A stretch of DNA of 64,000 nt from Alteromonas sp. MMG017 (GCF_018100795.1 NZ_JAGJDY010000011.1:62001-126000), one strand, 5' to 3'; positions 27,744-39,047 are shown, counted from the stretch's first letter. Notes: generated by a model not told the origin, from the letters alone. Program-made: numbers and translations.

Positions 27744-29325
27744 TTCCTTTATTCAAAGTGCCCGTGCGCTACTGGCAAAATTTGGTATCGATGCACCCGA
27801 TATTCGTATCGAAGGGTTAACCTTAGATAGCCGCGAAGTGAATACTAAAACCGCATTTGTTGCGGTTAAAGGTCACGAACGTGACGGAAGAGATTTCATA
27901 CCTCAAGCCATTAGTTTAGGGGCGCGTGTCATTCTGGCGCAAACTGACGACAGTCAGGCCCATGGTCATCTCGAAATGCGTGACCATTCGGTGATTATTT
28001 CGCTATATCAATTACCTAGCATGTTATCGGCACTGGCGGCTGCGTTTTACGATTATCCCGCTTTGAAGATGATGACGGTTGCGGTGACTGGGACTAACGG
28101 AAAAACCTCGACAGTTCAATTGCTTACCCAGTTAAAAGATGCCCTGGGGACGCGCAGTGCCAGTGTGGGAACCTTAGGTAGTAGCGTATATGAAGGTGAA
28201 AATACCCAATGGGTAACAACCGCTGCAGCTAATACCACCCCCGATGCTATTCGTCTGCAGTACGTGTTGGCAGACTTTGTGCAATGTGAAGTGCGACATA
28301 CGGCGTTTGAAGCCAGTTCTCATGCATTAGTGCAAGGCCGGTTAAGCCAAGTGAAAACAGATATTGCAGTATTCACTAATTTAACCCGTGACCATCTAGA
28401 TTATCACGGCACCATGGAAGAGTACGCGAAGGCAAAACGGTTGTTGTTAGATCAACCTGGCCTTGAAGCTGTAGTGTTGAATGTAAACGATAGCGAAAGC
28501 CAGAATTGGGCTAACTATTTAGATACAAATGCAGCTAAGCATAAAGGGTTAGAGAGAAGCGAAGATAAAAAGCCGAGCGTTATTCGAGTATGGACAGGGT
28601 TTGAACCCACTGAAGACATTCTAACCACGCACAAACAACCACAAGATCGCCATTGTTTCGCCACAAATGTTTCATACCATTCCTCAGGAATTCGATTCGA
28701 CCTTGTTTCTTCATGGGGCGCAGCGCCTATTGAATTGGCATTGTTTGGCTCGTTTAACGTGAGCAATGCGTTAAGCGCTATTTCATGCTTATTGGCGCAG
28801 GGCGAACGCTTTGAAAATGTAGTGCGGGTAGTGAATGGTTTACAACCTGTACCGGGAAGAATGGAAGTGTTTCCCGTCGAGGGCAGTGCCAGCATGGTCG
28901 TTGATTATGCGCACACACCCGACGCGTTAGAGCAAGTGCTGAAAAGCGCTAAAACACATACCGCGGGTAAAGTGTGGTGCGTGTTTGGATGTGGTGGCGA
29001 TCGTGACAAAGGCAAACGCCCCTTAATGGGAGCGGCGGCTGAGCAGTATGCAGATGTCATTGTCATTACAACTGATAACAGTCGTAGTGAGTCGCCTGAA
29101 AGCATTGCTAGTGATATTAAGGCGGGTTTGCAACGTGCCAACGATGCAGTAGAAGAAGCAGATAGAGAAAAAGCTATTCGCTATTGCTTAGAAAATGCAG
29201 ATAAGAACGACATCATTGTAGTGGCCGGTAAAGGCCATGAAGATTACCAAATTATTGGTACCCAACAGACAGACTATAACGAACGTACAGTTGTGGCTCG
29301 ACTACAACAGGAGTACAAAAAATGA
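27733..29325 (+). CDS. murE: UDP-MurNAc-tripeptide ligase MurE
   Basis: A 530-residue cytoplasmic Mur ligase that adds the third amino acid to UDP-MurNAc-L-Ala-D-Glu, presumably meso-diaminopimelate as in other Gram-negatives. The P-loop is TGTNGKTST near residue 119, followed by NTTPDA and TNLTRDHLDYHG. The amino-acid-recognition motif, DNPR in meso-DAP ligases, reads DNSR here (residues 448-451) followed by SE. The Arg that contacts DAP is kept, Pro becomes Ser. About 35 residues longer than E. coli MurE, mainly through a loop near residues 260-300. It ends overlapping murF by four bases. Confidence 0.97.
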   Translation: MVVNSFIQSARALLAKFGIDAPDIRIEGLTLDSREVNTKTAFVAVKGHERDGRDFIPQAISLGARVILAQTDDSQAHGHLEMRDHSVIISLYQLPSMLSALAAAFYDYPALKMMTVAVTGTNGKTSTVQLLTQLKDALGTRSASVGTLGSSVYEGENTQWVTTAAANTTPDAIRLQYVLADFVQCEVRHTAFEASSHALVQGRLSQVKTDIAVFTNLTRDHLDYHGTMEEYAKAKRLLLDQPGLEAVVLNVNDSESQNWANYLDTNAAKHKGLERSEDKKPSVIRVWTGFEPTEDILTTHKQPQDRHCFATNVSYHSSGIRFDLVSSWGAAPIELALFGSFNVSNALSAISCLLAQGERFENVVRVVNGLQPVPGRMEVFPVEGSASMVVDYAHTPDALEQVLKSAKTHTAGKVWCVFGCGGDRDKGKRPLMGAAAEQYADVIVITTDNSRSESPESIASDIKAGLQRANDAVEEADREKAIRYCLENADKNDIIVVAGKGHEDYQIIGTQQTDYNERTVVARLQQEYKK

Positions 29326-30752
29326 TAACTACAACACTGTCGTGGATAGCCAGCCAAATAGACGGCAAACTTGACGGACAAGATTGTGAAGTCAATGCAG
29401 TAAGTACAGACACGCGAACCTTAGATTCGGGCTCTGTGTATCTTGCATTAAAAGGCGAGAACTTTGACGGCCACGCCTTTGCAACAAGCGCTGAAAAAGC
29501 AGGCGCAAGTGCAATTATTGCCAGCGAACCTGTGAATGTATCCATTCCTGTGGTGTATGTTGAAGACACTAAACTGGCCTTAGGTCTTTTAGGCGCTGCC
29601 GTAAAACGCGAAGTGGCACCTAAAACCATCGCTATTACAGGAAGTAGCGGTAAAACTACCGTGAAAGAAATGTGTGCGGCCATCCTTGAGCGCCGTGGCT
29701 CAGTACTCGCCACAAACGGCAATTTCAATAATGATATTGGGGTTCCGCTTACCTTACTTCGCCTAGAGCAACACCACGAATATGCGGTGATGGAATTAGG
29801 CGCAAACCACCTAGGTGAAATTGCTTACACCACTAATCTGGTTAAGCCAGACGTTGCCACTATTGTAAATGCCGCTGCTTCTCACCTTGAAGGGTTCGGA
29901 AGTTTGTTAGGTGTAGCGCGTGCAAAAAGCGAAATTTTTAAAGGCTTAGGCGATAGCGGCACTGCCATTGTTAATCTAGACAGCCAATTTGCCGATTTCT
30001 GGCAAGGTAAGCTTAAGCAAAAGCGGGTGTTAACCTTCTCGCCAATGCAAAAGAACGAAGCCGATTTTACGGCAGAAGACATCATTGTAGGCCTTGATGG
30101 CTGCGCAGCATTTCAGTTGTGTAGCAACGAAGGTGAAGCTGCTATTCAATTAACTATTCCAGGTATTCACAATGTTGGGAATGCGCTAGTAGCTGCGGCC
30201 CTTACCATGCAATTAGGTGCCACCCTTGAGAACGTGCGTGACGGTTTGCTTGCGATGAAGCAAGTGAAAGGGCGCTTAAATGTTAAGACCTTGGGCAGCC
30301 AAGTGCGTTTGCTTGATGACACCTACAACGCCAATGTTGCCTCTGTGAATGCGGCTATCGATACACTAAGTACTTTCTCTGGCATCAATGTTTTGATATT
30401 GGGCGACATGAAAGAGCTGGGCGAAAAAGCGCGCTTTTATCATGAGCAAGTAGGTAATTACGCATTGAGTAAAGGCATTGATTACCTGTATTCGTTTGGT
30501 GTGCTAAGTCAGTCTGCGAGTGCCGTGTTTGATGATGTTACAGGAAAAAATGCGGCTGGAAAAAACAGCGGTCATTTCACCGATATCGACAGTTTAATGC
30601 AAGCGCTAGAGCAAGACTTACAAGTAGAACAACAAGATATTTCAATTTTAGTAAAAGGCTCACGCAGTTCTCGTATGGAACGCGTGGTAGAGGCGATTGA
30701 GGCCTCTTCGCTGGGAAAGTTTGAACGCCGTCGGGAGCGTATTGCATGTTAA
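29322..30752 (+). CDS. murF: UDP-MurNAc-tripeptide:D-Ala-D-Ala ligase MurF
   Basis: A 476-residue Mur ligase that attaches D-Ala-D-Ala to complete the pentapeptide precursor. The P-loop is [13 protein letters not shown] near residue 105, followed by [13 protein letters not shown] and [15 protein letters not shown] typical of Mur[13 protein letters not shown] and the C-terminal [15 protein letters not shown] mark the ADP/ATP-binding C-terminal domain. It starts in an ATGA overlap with murE and overlaps mraY by seven bases. Confidence 0.98.
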   Translation: MITTTLSWIASQIDGKLDGQDCEVNAVSTDTRTLDSGSVYLALKGENFDGHAFATSAEKAGASAIIASEPVNVSIPVVYVEDTKLALGLLGAAVKREVAPKTIAITGSSGKTTVKEMCAAILERRGSVLATNGNFNNDIGVPLTLLRLEQHHEYAVMELGANHLGEIAYTTNLVKPDVATIVNAAASHLEGFGSLLGVARAKSEIFKGLGDSGTAIVNLDSQFADFWQGKLKQKRVLTFSPMQKNEADFTAEDIIVGLDGCAAFQLCSNEGEAAIQLTIPGIHNVGNALVAAALTMQLGATLENVRDGLLAMKQVKGRLNVKTLGSQVRLLDDTYNANVASVNAAIDTLSTFSGINVLILGDMKELGEKARFYHEQVGNYALSKGIDYLYSFGVLSQSASAVFDDVTGKNAAGKNSGHFTDIDSLMQALEQDLQVEQQDISILVKGSRSSRMERVVEAIEASSLGKFERRRERIAC

Positions 30753-31828
30753 TTTGGCTAGCTGACTGGCTGACACAATTTGATACTGGGTTTAACGTAT
30801 TTTCATACCTTACCCTAAGAGCGATTTTAAGTACGTTAACGGCGTTGCTCATTGCTATTTTAATTGGCCCAAAAATGATTCGTTATCTGCAAACTATGCA
30901 GATAGGGCAAACCGTTCGTGATGATGGCCCGCAAAGTCATTTATCTAAATCGGGTACACCTACTATGGGCGGCCTACTGATTTTAGCGGCTATCGTAGTC
31001 AGTGTTTTACTGTGGGCAGATTTAAGCAACCGCTACGTATTAGTGACCTTAGCCGTGGTGGTGTCTTACGGCATTATTGGCTTTGTTGATGATTATCGCA
31101 AAGTTATTCGCAAAGACTCAAAAGGCTTGATTGCTCGCTGGAAGTATTTCTGGCAGTCGGTGGTGGCTATTGGGGTTGCTTTTTTCTTATATAGCAGCGC
31201 CACGTTAAGTGCTGAAACCTCGTTGCTTATCCCCTTCTTTAAAGAAGTGTTTCCGCAACTAGGCGCCTTTTTTATCATTATTACTTACTTTGCCATTGTG
31301 GGCACAAGTAACGCAGTAAACCTAACTGATGGCCTAGATGGTTTAGCCATCGTGCCCACTATTTTAGTGGCAGGCGCTTTCGCTATTTTTGCTTATGTAA
31401 CCGGGAACGCAAACTTCGCCGATTACCTCAACATTCCACATATTCCACTTACTAGTGAGTTGGTTATTGTGTGTACGGCCATTGTCGGCGCTGGGCTAGG
31501 ATTTTTATGGTTTAACACTTATCCCGCACAAGTGTTTATGGGGGATGTAGGTTCATTGGCGTTAGGTGGAACATTAGGCGTGCTCGCCGTGCTAGTTCGC
31601 CAAGAAATTGTACTGATTATTATGGGCGGTGTGTTTGTCGTTGAAACGCTTTCGGTCATTTTGCAGGTGGGGTCATTTAAGTTGCGTGGACAACGCATTT
31701 TTAGAATGGCACCTATTCATCACCATTACGAATTAAAAGGTTGGCCAGAGCCACGCGTTATAGTGCGCTTCTGGATCATTTCTATCATTTTAGTCCTTGT
31801 TGGGCTGGCAACGTTGAAGCTTAGGTAA
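30746..31828 (+). CDS. mraY: Phospho-MurNAc-pentapeptide translocase MraY
   Basis: A 360-residue integral membrane enzyme with about ten transmembrane helices. It transfers phospho-MurNAc-pentapeptide from UDP to undecaprenyl phosphate, giving lipid I. Conserved catalytic blocks: [15 protein letters not shown] (Asp pair), [25 protein letters not shown] and the [19 protein letters not shown] tail. Length is the same as in E. coli. The stop TAA shares its last A with the murD ATG. Confidence 0.99.
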   Translation: MLIWLADWLTQFDTGFNVFSYLTLRAILSTLTALLIAILIGPKMIRYLQTMQIGQTVRDDGPQSHLSKSGTPTMGGLLILAAIVVSVLLWADLSNRYVLVTLAVVVSYGIIGFVDDYRKVIRKDSKGLIARWKYFWQSVVAIGVAFFLYSSATLSAETSLLIPFFKEVFPQLGAFFIIITYFAIVGTSNAVNLTDGLDGLAIVPTILVAGAFAIFAYVTGNANFADYLNIPHIPLTSELVIVCTAIVGAGLGFLWFNTYPAQVFMGDVGSLALGGTLGVLAVLVRQEIVLIIMGGVFVVETLSVILQVGSFKLRGQRIFRMAPIHHHYELKGWPEPRVIVRFWIISIILVLVGLATLKLR

Positions 31829-33240
31829 TGACATATAACGTACGTGCACATTCTTATGTGGTAGGCGGCCTTGGAGTAACAGGTCAGGCTTGCGTGCGTT
31901 TTCTAAAGCAGCAAGGGGCGAAGGTAAAAGCTTTCGATACCCGCGATACTTTCAATGTGTCAGCACCATTAAATATCTGCGTCACCACTGGGTCATTGCC
32001 TCGTGATTTTTTCGCAGGCGTTGATACCTTGGTGCTTAGCCCAGGTCTACCTCTCGATATTGAACAAGTAATACATGCCAAAGCCTGTGGTGTTGAAGTG
32101 ATTGGCGATGTGGAATTATTTGCACGTCTTAACACTACTCCAACGATAGGTATTACCGGTTCTAACGGAAAAACCACGGTTACACTGCTAACCACTCACA
32201 TGCTAAAGGCTTGCGGGTACGAGGTTTGTGAGGCGGGTAATGTAGGGCGTCCAGTGCTTGAAACTCTTCCAGAGTCCGTGGAAGAGCTTGAGACTCAGTC
32301 TCCTGCTTTGGATGTTATTGTTTTAGAGCTATCCAGTTTTCAGCTTGAAACGACAACTAGCTTGAAGCTAAACGCCGCATCAATTTTAAATATCAGTGAT
32401 GATCATTTAGACAGACACGGCGATATGCAGCACTACACAGCTGCCAAACAACGTATTTTTAGCCATTGTGATACCGCAGTAGTATGGCGCGGCGACCAGC
32501 AGGTAGCACCAACGTCAAACCGTGAAAACACCATCACCTATGGCCTTGATGCTAGCGATACCGGTTTTGGTTTAAGCGAAGGTGCTATTACTTTTGACGG
32601 TGAATTGGTGCTTAATACCGCCGATATCCGTTTGGCGGGTATGCATAATGTGCTAAACGTGATGGCGTCGTTGGCATTATGCCAAGCGTTTAATACTTCA
32701 ATGAATAAACCAGACTTACTTAGCAAAGCTGCACTTGCGGTGGCAAGCTTCACTTCAGCGCCGCACCGCTGCGTAGAAATTGCCAACATTAATGGCGTGA
32801 AGTGGATAGATGATTCAAAGGCCACTAACGTGGGTGCCACCATCGCTGCTATTCAAGGGCTTGCACCTACCACCAAAGGAAAGATTATTCTCATTGCTGG
32901 TGGTGATAGCAAAGGGGCAGACTTAAGTGCATTAAAACCAGCGCTGGTTGAAAGTGTGAGTGAAGTGATAGCCCTTGGCAAAGACGCAGAAAACTTCAGC
33001 GCTATTTTTAGTGAAACCACGATAGTGGCTTCAATGGAGATGGCAGTGTCGGCTGCTAACTTACGTGCTAGTAACGGCGATATTGTCTTACTGTCTCCGG
33101 CTTGTGCAAGTATCGACATGTTTAAAAACTATATGCACCGCGCACAAGTATTTACCGACGCAGTCACACATATTACTGCAAGTGTGAAATTTGCCCGTGA
33201 CGCAGGTGCAATGAAAGAAGCGGGAGGTTTGCCGTCATGA
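31828..33240 (+). CDS. murD: UDP-MurNAc-L-alanine:D-glutamate ligase MurD
   Basis: A 470-residue cytoplasmic ligase adding D-glutamate to UDP-MurNAc-L-Ala. N-terminal UDP-binding Rossmann-like fold (VVGGLGVTGQACVRFL), P-loop GITGSNGKTTVTLL near residue 110, ELSSFQLETT, NISDDHLDRH, and C-terminal WIDDSKATNVGAT and LIAGGDSKGAD blocks. About 30 residues longer than E. coli MurD (438). It shares one base with mraY and four with ftsW. Confidence 0.98.
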   Translation: MTYNVRAHSYVVGGLGVTGQACVRFLKQQGAKVKAFDTRDTFNVSAPLNICVTTGSLPRDFFAGVDTLVLSPGLPLDIEQVIHAKACGVEVIGDVELFARLNTTPTIGITGSNGKTTVTLLTTHMLKACGYEVCEAGNVGRPVLETLPESVEELETQSPALDVIVLELSSFQLETTTSLKLNAASILNISDDHLDRHGDMQHYTAAKQRIFSHCDTAVVWRGDQQVAPTSNRENTITYGLDASDTGFGLSEGAITFDGELVLNTADIRLAGMHNVLNVMASLALCQAFNTSMNKPDLLSKAALAVASFTSAPHRCVEIANINGVKWIDDSKATNVGATIAAIQGLAPTTKGKIILIAGGDSKGADLSALKPALVESVSEVIALGKDAENFSAIFSETTIVASMEMAVSAANLRASNGDIVLLSPACASIDMFKNYMHRAQVFTDAVTHITASVKFARDAGAMKEAGGLPS

Positions 33241-34766
33241 TGACAACTGCCAATGCTTCCCAAGCAAATAGCGCGCAAAAAACAAAAGATATGTCGTCAG
33301 CAGACACTAAATTGAGTGCGTTGTTTGCCGCGCGTCATGACGAAAAAAATCTTCAAAGCCCTTACGATATCGGCTTAATCATTGTTGCGTTAGCGCTAAT
33401 GACGATTGGTATTATTATTGTGACATCAGCGTCAATGCCGGTTGCTGAACGAATTCACGATAACCCTTTTTACTTTGCTATTCGCCACGGCATCTACATT
33501 GTGGGGGCAATTATTGCTGCCATGGTGGTACTAGAGCTTCCCATGCAGTTTTGGCGTACAGCAAACCCTTATTTGTTATTGGCGGCCATTGGACTGTTGG
33601 TGGCAGTACTACTTATTGGGCGCACCGTAAACGGTAGTACCCGTTGGTTGGCACTAGGCCCCATTACCATTCAAGCGGCAGAGCCGGCCAAACTTTTTTT
33701 CTTCACTTATTTAGCGGGTTACCTCGTTCGCCGTTATGAAGAAGTAACCGAAAACTTAAAAGGTTTTATTAAGCCGTTAGTGGTGTTTTTCGCGTTAGCT
33801 ATGTTGCTGCTGCTACAACCCGACTTAGGTACAGTGGTGGTGATGTTTGCCACTACCATTGGGCTACTATTTTTAGCGGGCGCTCGCTTGTGGCAGTTCT
33901 TTGCATTGGTATTCGCGGGCGTATTGGCGGTTGTTGCTCTTATCGTATTTGAAGAATACCGCATGAAGCGTGTCACCTCTTTTCTCGATCCTTGGGCAGA
34001 CCCATTCGGCGCCGGCTATCAGCTAACTCAGTCATTAATGGCTTATGGTCGTGGCAATTGGTTTGGCCAAGGTTTGGGCAACAGCTTACAAAAATTAGAG
34101 TTTTTACCAGAAGCGCATACCGATTTTGTTATGGCTATTTTAGCTGAAGAGCTCGGCTTCGTGGGTGTGCTCGCGGTACTCGGCTTAATTTTATGGATGG
34201 TGGTGCGTGCCCTACAGATAGGGAATAAAGCGTTATTGAAGTCACGTCCGTTTGAAGGGTATTTAGCTTACAGCGTAGGTATTTGGTTTAGTTTTCAAAC
34301 CGCTGTAAATATTGGTGCAAGTGCAGGTATTCTGCCCACCAAAGGGTTAACGCTGCCACTAGTGAGTTACGGCGGCTCATCGTTGATTGTTATGTCTGTT
34401 GCGGTGGCCTTACTGTTGCGAATCGATTTTGAATTGCGCGTAGACGGTGTTCAAGCACTAGGGCGTGGCGACAATAAGAAAACCAGCAAAGCGAGAGCAA
34501 AGCCTTCCGCTAAGTCTGCGGCGACACCGCCTGTGAAAACCAAGCACACCAATGCTGAACCTTTTGCTGACGCCGATGCTGATTACAACCAAGCCCCTGA
34601 TCTGAAAGCGTCTGATATAAAAGAGACTAAGGAAGAAGCGCCTGCAGCTACATCAAAAAACGCTGGGGCAAAAAAAACGGCTAGTACAATTTCTCCTGAA
34701 GACGAAGGTAAAGCGGGCATCAAAGCCATTTTAGCCCGAGTATCTAAGGAGGCCACAAGTGAGTAA
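33237..34766 (+). CDS. ftsW: Septal peptidoglycan polymerase FtsW with long C-terminal tail
   Basis: A 509-residue SEDS-family glycosyltransferase that polymerises lipid II at the septum together with FtsI. About ten membrane helices span residues 45-400. Family blocks are SASMPVAE, GSTRWLALGPITIQAAEPAKL, LLQPDLGT, VTSFLDPWADPFGAGYQLTQS, FLPEAHTDFVMAILAEELG and GLTLPLVSYGGSS. E. coli FtsW has 414 residues and ends just after the last helix; this one carries a further 95-residue cytoplasmic tail rich in Lys, Ala, Pro, Asp and Glu, ending in a short predicted helix (GKAGIKAILARVSKEA). The tail is probably disordered and could bind partners. It overlaps murG by eight bases. Confidence 0.98.
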   Translation: MMTTANASQANSAQKTKDMSSADTKLSALFAARHDEKNLQSPYDIGLIIVALALMTIGIIIVTSASMPVAERIHDNPFYFAIRHGIYIVGAIIAAMVVLELPMQFWRTANPYLLLAAIGLLVAVLLIGRTVNGSTRWLALGPITIQAAEPAKLFFFTYLAGYLVRRYEEVTENLKGFIKPLVVFFALAMLLLLQPDLGTVVVMFATTIGLLFLAGARLWQFFALVFAGVLAVVALIVFEEYRMKRVTSFLDPWADPFGAGYQLTQSLMAYGRGNWFGQGLGNSLQKLEFLPEAHTDFVMAILAEELGFVGVLAVLGLILWMVVRALQIGNKALLKSRPFEGYLAYSVGIWFSFQTAVNIGASAGILPTKGLTLPLVSYGGSSLIVMSVAVALLLRIDFELRVDGVQALGRGDNKKTSKARAKPSAKSAATPPVKTKHTNAEPFADADADYNQAPDLKASDIKETKEEAPAATSKNAGAKKTASTISPEDEGKAGIKAILARVSKEATSE

Positions 34767-35847
34767 GCGTTGCTTAATTATGGCGGGTGGCACAGGGGGG
34801 CATGTTTTCCCTGGTTTAGCTGTTGCTCACGCACTGCAATCAGCTGGCTGGGAAATAGAATGGCTTGGTACTGCTGAGCGAATGGAAGCCGACGTTGTCC
34901 CTAAACATGGCATTCTCATTCACTTTATTCCAGTGAAAGGTATTCGCGGAAAAGGGCTTAAAGCGAAGTTGTCGGGCGGAATAGCGCTGATCAAAAGTTT
35001 ATTCTCGGCTCGGCGTATCATTAAGCGGATACAACCAGATTTAGTGCTGGGTTTTGGTGGTTATGCCAGCGGACCTGGCGGTATTGCGGCAAAATCCTTA
35101 GGCATTCCCGTGGTTATACACGAGCAAAATGCGGCCGCAGGTATGACAAATAAGTTATTGGCCAAAGTCGCTACGCGGGTGTTACTCGGTTTTGAAGATG
35201 CTAAACCACAATTTGCTAGCGTTGCGTCTAAAGTGCACACCGTGGGCAACCCTGTGCGGGACGAAATTTGGCAGGTTAACCCGAAAGAACAAGTTACAGA
35301 TGAGTCAACAAACGGCAAACTTAACGTATTGGTTGTTGGCGGAAGTTTGGGTGCCAAAGTACTTAATGATACTGTGCCCGACACTTGTGCGGCGCTAAAC
35401 GGTTTATCTATTCGTCATCAATGCGGAAAAGGCAATAAAGCGTCGGTAGAGGCGCTTTATGCGGGGTCGGATAATTCCGTTGAAGTTAGCGACTTTATTG
35501 ATGATATGGCAGCAGCCTATGAATGGGCTGATTTTGTGATTTGCAGAGCGGGCGCACTTACCGTTGCAGAAGTGGCGGCAGCCGGCAGGGCAGCATTGTT
35601 TGTACCTTTGCCACACGCGGTAGACGATCATCAGACCAAAAATGCGCAGTCGCTAGTGAAACATGGCGCAGCCATTATGATCGCGCAATCAGCATTGAAA
35701 GACAATTTAAGGCAGGCAGTTCGGCACTGGGTTACACATCCTAGCGATTGCCTAAAAATGGGTGCAGTAGCAAGGCAACACGCCAGTACTCACGCCACTG
35801 AACAAGTAGTAAGCCATTGCATGGCAGTAGTAGGAGTAGGGGAATAA
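34759..35847 (+). CDS. murG: Lipid II synthase MurG
   Basis: A 362-residue peripheral membrane GT-B glycosyltransferase that adds GlcNAc from UDP-GlcNAc to lipid I, giving lipid II. GTG start with an excellent TAAGGAGG ribosome binding site six bases before it. Motifs: [49 protein letters not shown] and [24 protein letters not shown] with DDHQTKNA. Normal length. It ends sharing the murC start (TAATG). Confidence 0.98.
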   Translation: MSKRCLIMAGGTGGHVFPGLAVAHALQSAGWEIEWLGTAERMEADVVPKHGILIHFIPVKGIRGKGLKAKLSGGIALIKSLFSARRIIKRIQPDLVLGFGGYASGPGGIAAKSLGIPVVIHEQNAAAGMTNKLLAKVATRVLLGFEDAKPQFASVASKVHTVGNPVRDEIWQVNPKEQVTDESTNGKLNVLVVGGSLGAKVLNDTVPDTCAALNGLSIRHQCGKGNKASVEALYAGSDNSVEVSDFIDDMAAAYEWADFVICRAGALTVAEVAAAGRAALFVPLPHAVDDHQTKNAQSLVKHGAAIMIAQSALKDNLRQAVRHWVTHPSDCLKMGAVARQHASTHATEQVVSHCMAVVGVGE

Positions 35848-37295
35848 TGGTTTTTAAGACCCCATTTGAGAGCCCGCAAATGCGCAGGGTGAAGAAAATA
35901 TTTTTTATCGGCATTGGCGGTGCGGGTATGGGCGGTATTGCAGAAGTACTGCTGAATGAAGGTTACGACATTGCTGGCTCTGATATAAATTCAGGGCCTA
36001 TGACTCAGCGCCTAAGTGATTTAGGTGTGGATGTAAAAATTGGTCATAAAGCACAAAACGTTGATGGTATGGACGTGATTGTGGTTTCTAGCGCTATTAA
36101 TGAAGCCAATCCAGAGATTATTACTGCCAGAGAACAACGTATTCCAATTATACGTCGTGCGGAAATGTTAGCGGAATTAATGCGTTTTCGCCATGGAATT
36201 GCTGTGGCCGGAACTCATGGTAAAACCACAACAACCAGTTTGATCTCGACCATTTTTGCACAAGCGCAGTATGATCCAACGTTTGTGATTGGCGGCTTGT
36301 TAAATAGCGCAGGTACTAACGCACGCTTAGGCAGAAGTCGTTATTTAATTGCTGAAGCTGACGAAAGTGATGCATCGTTTTTACACTTGCAGCCAATGGT
36401 GTCGGTAGTCACGAATATTGAAGCTGACCATATGGATACCTATGGTGGTGACTTCTCGAAAGTGAAAGACACCTTTGTTGAGTTTTTAAGTAATTTGCCA
36501 TTTTACGGGCAAGCAATCGTATGTGGCGACGACGCCAATATTCAAGAGATTAGCCCTCGCATTGGCCGAAGTATTATTACTTATGGTTTTGAAGCGCATA
36601 ATGATGTTCGTGCTGAAGGTATTACCTTATCGTTTGGACAAGCTAATTTCACTGTTATACGCCCAGAGCGCGAGCCGTTGAAGGTAACACTAAACCTTAC
36701 CGGTAATCACAATGTGCTAAATGCATTGGCAGCTATTGCGGTAGCGACTGATGAAGGCATTGATGATGACGCCATTGTGGCCGCATTGGCAAGCTTTGGT
36801 GGTATTGGTCGTCGGTTTGAAGTACTTGGCGATTTTGATACCAGTGTGGGTAACGTTACCTTGGTTGACGACTATGGTCATCACCCTACAGAAGTGAAAG
36901 CCACGATAGCGGCTGCAAGGGCTAATTGGCCCGATAATCGCTTAGTCATGGTGTATCAACCACACAGGTTCACCCGTACTCGTGATTTATACGAAGACTT
37001 TGTTAACGTGCTTTCTACGGTAGACGTATTGCTATTGTTAGACGTTTATCCAGCCAGTGAACAACCTATAGAAGGTGCTGACAGTAAATCTTTGTGTCGT
37101 TCTATCCGTCAACGCGGCCAAATTGAGCCCGTTTACGTAGGCGGTAAAGAAGCGCTTCCCGCAATTCTTGCCAATATTTTGGTAGAGGGCGATATCGTGA
37201 TGACGCAAGGTGCTGGGAATATTGGTCAAATTGCTAAGTTGTTAGCTAGCCGTGAGATGGAGCCAAAAGCGCTGCATCAGGAGAGCGACGCATGA
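35847..37295 (+). CDS. murC: UDP-MurNAc:L-alanine ligase MurC
   Basis: A 482-residue Mur ligase, first amino-acid-adding step to UDP-MurNAc. The ATG at 35847 is preferred because TAGGAGTAGGGG lies just before it and it gives a normal N terminus ([17 protein letters not shown]); a longer frame reaches back into murG. Motifs: [17 protein letters not shown] for UDP binding, P-loop [52 protein letters not shown] and [12 protein letters not shown]. Overlaps ddlB by ATGA. Confidence 0.98.
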   Translation: MVFKTPFESPQMRRVKKIFFIGIGGAGMGGIAEVLLNEGYDIAGSDINSGPMTQRLSDLGVDVKIGHKAQNVDGMDVIVVSSAINEANPEIITAREQRIPIIRRAEMLAELMRFRHGIAVAGTHGKTTTTSLISTIFAQAQYDPTFVIGGLLNSAGTNARLGRSRYLIAEADESDASFLHLQPMVSVVTNIEADHMDTYGGDFSKVKDTFVEFLSNLPFYGQAIVCGDDANIQEISPRIGRSIITYGFEAHNDVRAEGITLSFGQANFTVIRPEREPLKVTLNLTGNHNVLNALAAIAVATDEGIDDDAIVAALASFGGIGRRFEVLGDFDTSVGNVTLVDDYGHHPTEVKATIAAARANWPDNRLVMVYQPHRFTRTRDLYEDFVNVLSTVDVLLLLDVYPASEQPIEGADSKSLCRSIRQRGQIEPVYVGGKEALPAILANILVEGDIVMTQGAGNIGQIAKLLASREMEPKALHQESDA

Positions 37296-38260
37296 GTCTT
37301 TTTAGCAACGTAACAAAATATGATGCTGCCGCTTTTGGAAAAGTAGCGGTCATGTTTGGCGGCGATTCCGCCGAACGTGAAGTGTCGCTAAACTCAGGTA
37401 ACGCGGTGCTTGCAGCGCTTTTACGTAAAAATGTAAACGCCATCGCTTTTGACCCAGCAGAGCGTCCGCTTACTGATTTGATCAGCGAAAAAGTCGACCG
37501 CGTGCTTATCATGTTACACGGCCGAGGTGGTGAAGATGGCTCAATGCAAGGGGCTCTTCAACTGCTCAAAATTCCTTATACCGGTACGCCGGTTTTAGGT
37601 TCCGCATTGGCGATGGACAAGATTCACACCAAGCAAGTATGGCAAAGCCTTGGCTTACCTACTGCTAAATATGAAATTGCTGATAAAAGGCGCTTTGAAG
37701 CTGGTAAGTGCAGCGCTATAATGGAAAAGTTGGGGAATGAAGTCATGGTAAAACCGGCCCGAGAAGGGTCGAGTATTGGCATGGCAAGAGTGACAAGTGC
37801 TGAACAACTCGAAAATGCCATACAGGACGCCTTTAACTATGACAATCAGGTTCTGTTAGAGCAATACATTAATGGCCCTGAGTTTACGGTTTCAGTAATT
37901 CAGGGGCAGGCATTGCCGTCTATCCGCATGTCCACTCCACATACGTTTTATGATTATGCTGCAAAGTACCAAGACGATACCACCGAATACTTTTGTCCAA
38001 GTGGTTTGTCTGTCGAGCAAGAAGCACATCTTGCTCAGCTATCGACGCAAGCATTCGATTCTATTTCTGGCTCTGGCTGGGGTCGCGTTGACGTAATGCA
38101 GGATAGTGATGGGCACTTTTATTTGCTTGAAGCGAATACGGTGCCGGGAATGACGGAAAAAAGCTTGGTGCCTAAAGCGGCCAAAGTGGCAGGGTTAAGT
38201 TTTGATGAGCTGGTATTGGCAATATTGGCCACCAGTTTTGACCCTGACAGCAGAGCATAA
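37292..38260 (+). CDS. ddlB: D-alanine:D-alanine ligase
   Basis: A 322-residue ATP-grasp enzyme making D-Ala-D-Ala for MurF. It carries [20 protein letters not shown] (family has GG-S-E-VS), [35 protein letters not shown] and [19 protein letters not shown], where EANTxPGMT holds the metal ligands. DdlB is the dcw-linked isozyme, hence the symbol. It overlaps murC by four bases and is six bases from ftsQ. Confidence 0.97.
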   Translation: MSLFSNVTKYDAAAFGKVAVMFGGDSAEREVSLNSGNAVLAALLRKNVNAIAFDPAERPLTDLISEKVDRVLIMLHGRGGEDGSMQGALQLLKIPYTGTPVLGSALAMDKIHTKQVWQSLGLPTAKYEIADKRRFEAGKCSAIMEKLGNEVMVKPAREGSSIGMARVTSAEQLENAIQDAFNYDNQVLLEQYINGPEFTVSVIQGQALPSIRMSTPHTFYDYAAKYQDDTTEYFCPSGLSVEQEAHLAQLSTQAFDSISGSGWGRVDVMQDSDGHFYLLEANTVPGMTEKSLVPKAAKVAGLSFDELVLAILATSFDPDSRA

Positions 38261-38266
38261 AACGCA

Positions 38267-39040
38267 ATGACGAGTAAGACGAGCACTGCAAGCGCTGCGA
38301 AAAGTAAACCAGCCAAAGACAAAGCGTCTTTGTGGGGCGGTGTAGCGTTCTTATTGTTTGTTATTGCGGCATTGGTGTTTGGGGCTGTGAAGGCCAACGA
38401 CTATATGCAAGATGAGCAGCAAATGCCTGTTCAGGTAATTGATTTTTCTGGCGATTACCAACATGTGAATATTACTAGGCTAGAGCGCCTGATAAGAAAA
38501 TCACAACCGGGCAGTTTTTTCGCCCTAGATGTGAATGAAGTGTTTGAGCTGGTAGAAGCACAGCCATGGGTGTATCGGGCGTCGGTACGCAAAAAATGGC
38601 CAAATACGTTAAAGATATATTTGGTTGAGCAGCAACCCGTTGCCAAATGGAACGAAGATTTGTTGCTAAACCCCTACGGCGATACGTTTAACGCCGATGG
38701 GCATGATTTAGCCTTACCAAGGTTATACGGCCCAGGTGGTAGCGAGAAGACCGCGCTTGAAGGATATAACTCCATGCATGCGCTGTTAGCCACTACCGCC
38801 ATGAATATTGAAGAATTATCGTTGAGCGAGCGCTTCGCATGGCAAGTTCAACTTGAAAATGGTATTGAATTGAATTTAGGGCGCAAGGAATTTATCGATA
38901 GGTTACAACGCTTTATCGATGTATATCCTTTACTTGCGCAGCAAGAGAAGACGGTGAAATATATCGATCTTCGTTACGATACGGGTGTCGCGGTTGGCTG
39001 GGAAAACAGCAGCAGCGATACAACAAACAAAGAGAGTTAA
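38267..39040 (+). CDS. ftsQ: Cell division protein FtsQ
   Basis: A 257-residue bitopic divisome protein with a Lys/Ala-rich cytoplasmic N terminus, one membrane helix at about 23-45 (LWGGVAFLLFVIAALVFGAV), a POTRA domain starting near residue 55 (VQVIDFSGDYQHVNITRLER) and a beta domain (EQQPVAKWNEDLLLNPYGD, YIDLRYDTGVAVGW). It forms the FtsQBL complex with FtsL. Placed between ddlB and ftsA as in other gammaproteobacteria. Confidence 0.96.
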   Translation: MTSKTSTASAAKSKPAKDKASLWGGVAFLLFVIAALVFGAVKANDYMQDEQQMPVQVIDFSGDYQHVNITRLERLIRKSQPGSFFALDVNEVFELVEAQPWVYRASVRKKWPNTLKIYLVEQQPVAKWNEDLLLNPYGDTFNADGHDLALPRLYGPGGSEKTALEGYNSMHALLATTAMNIEELSLSERFAWQVQLENGIELNLGRKEFIDRLQRFIDVYPLLAQQEKTVKYIDLRYDTGVAVGWENSSSDTTNKES

Positions 39041-39047
39041 GGAAACC

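Noticed and set aside
38985..39047. Longer ftsA start
   Set aside because: It lies inside ftsQ and lacks a ribosome binding site; the ATG at 39048 has TAAGGAAA and the normal N terminus.
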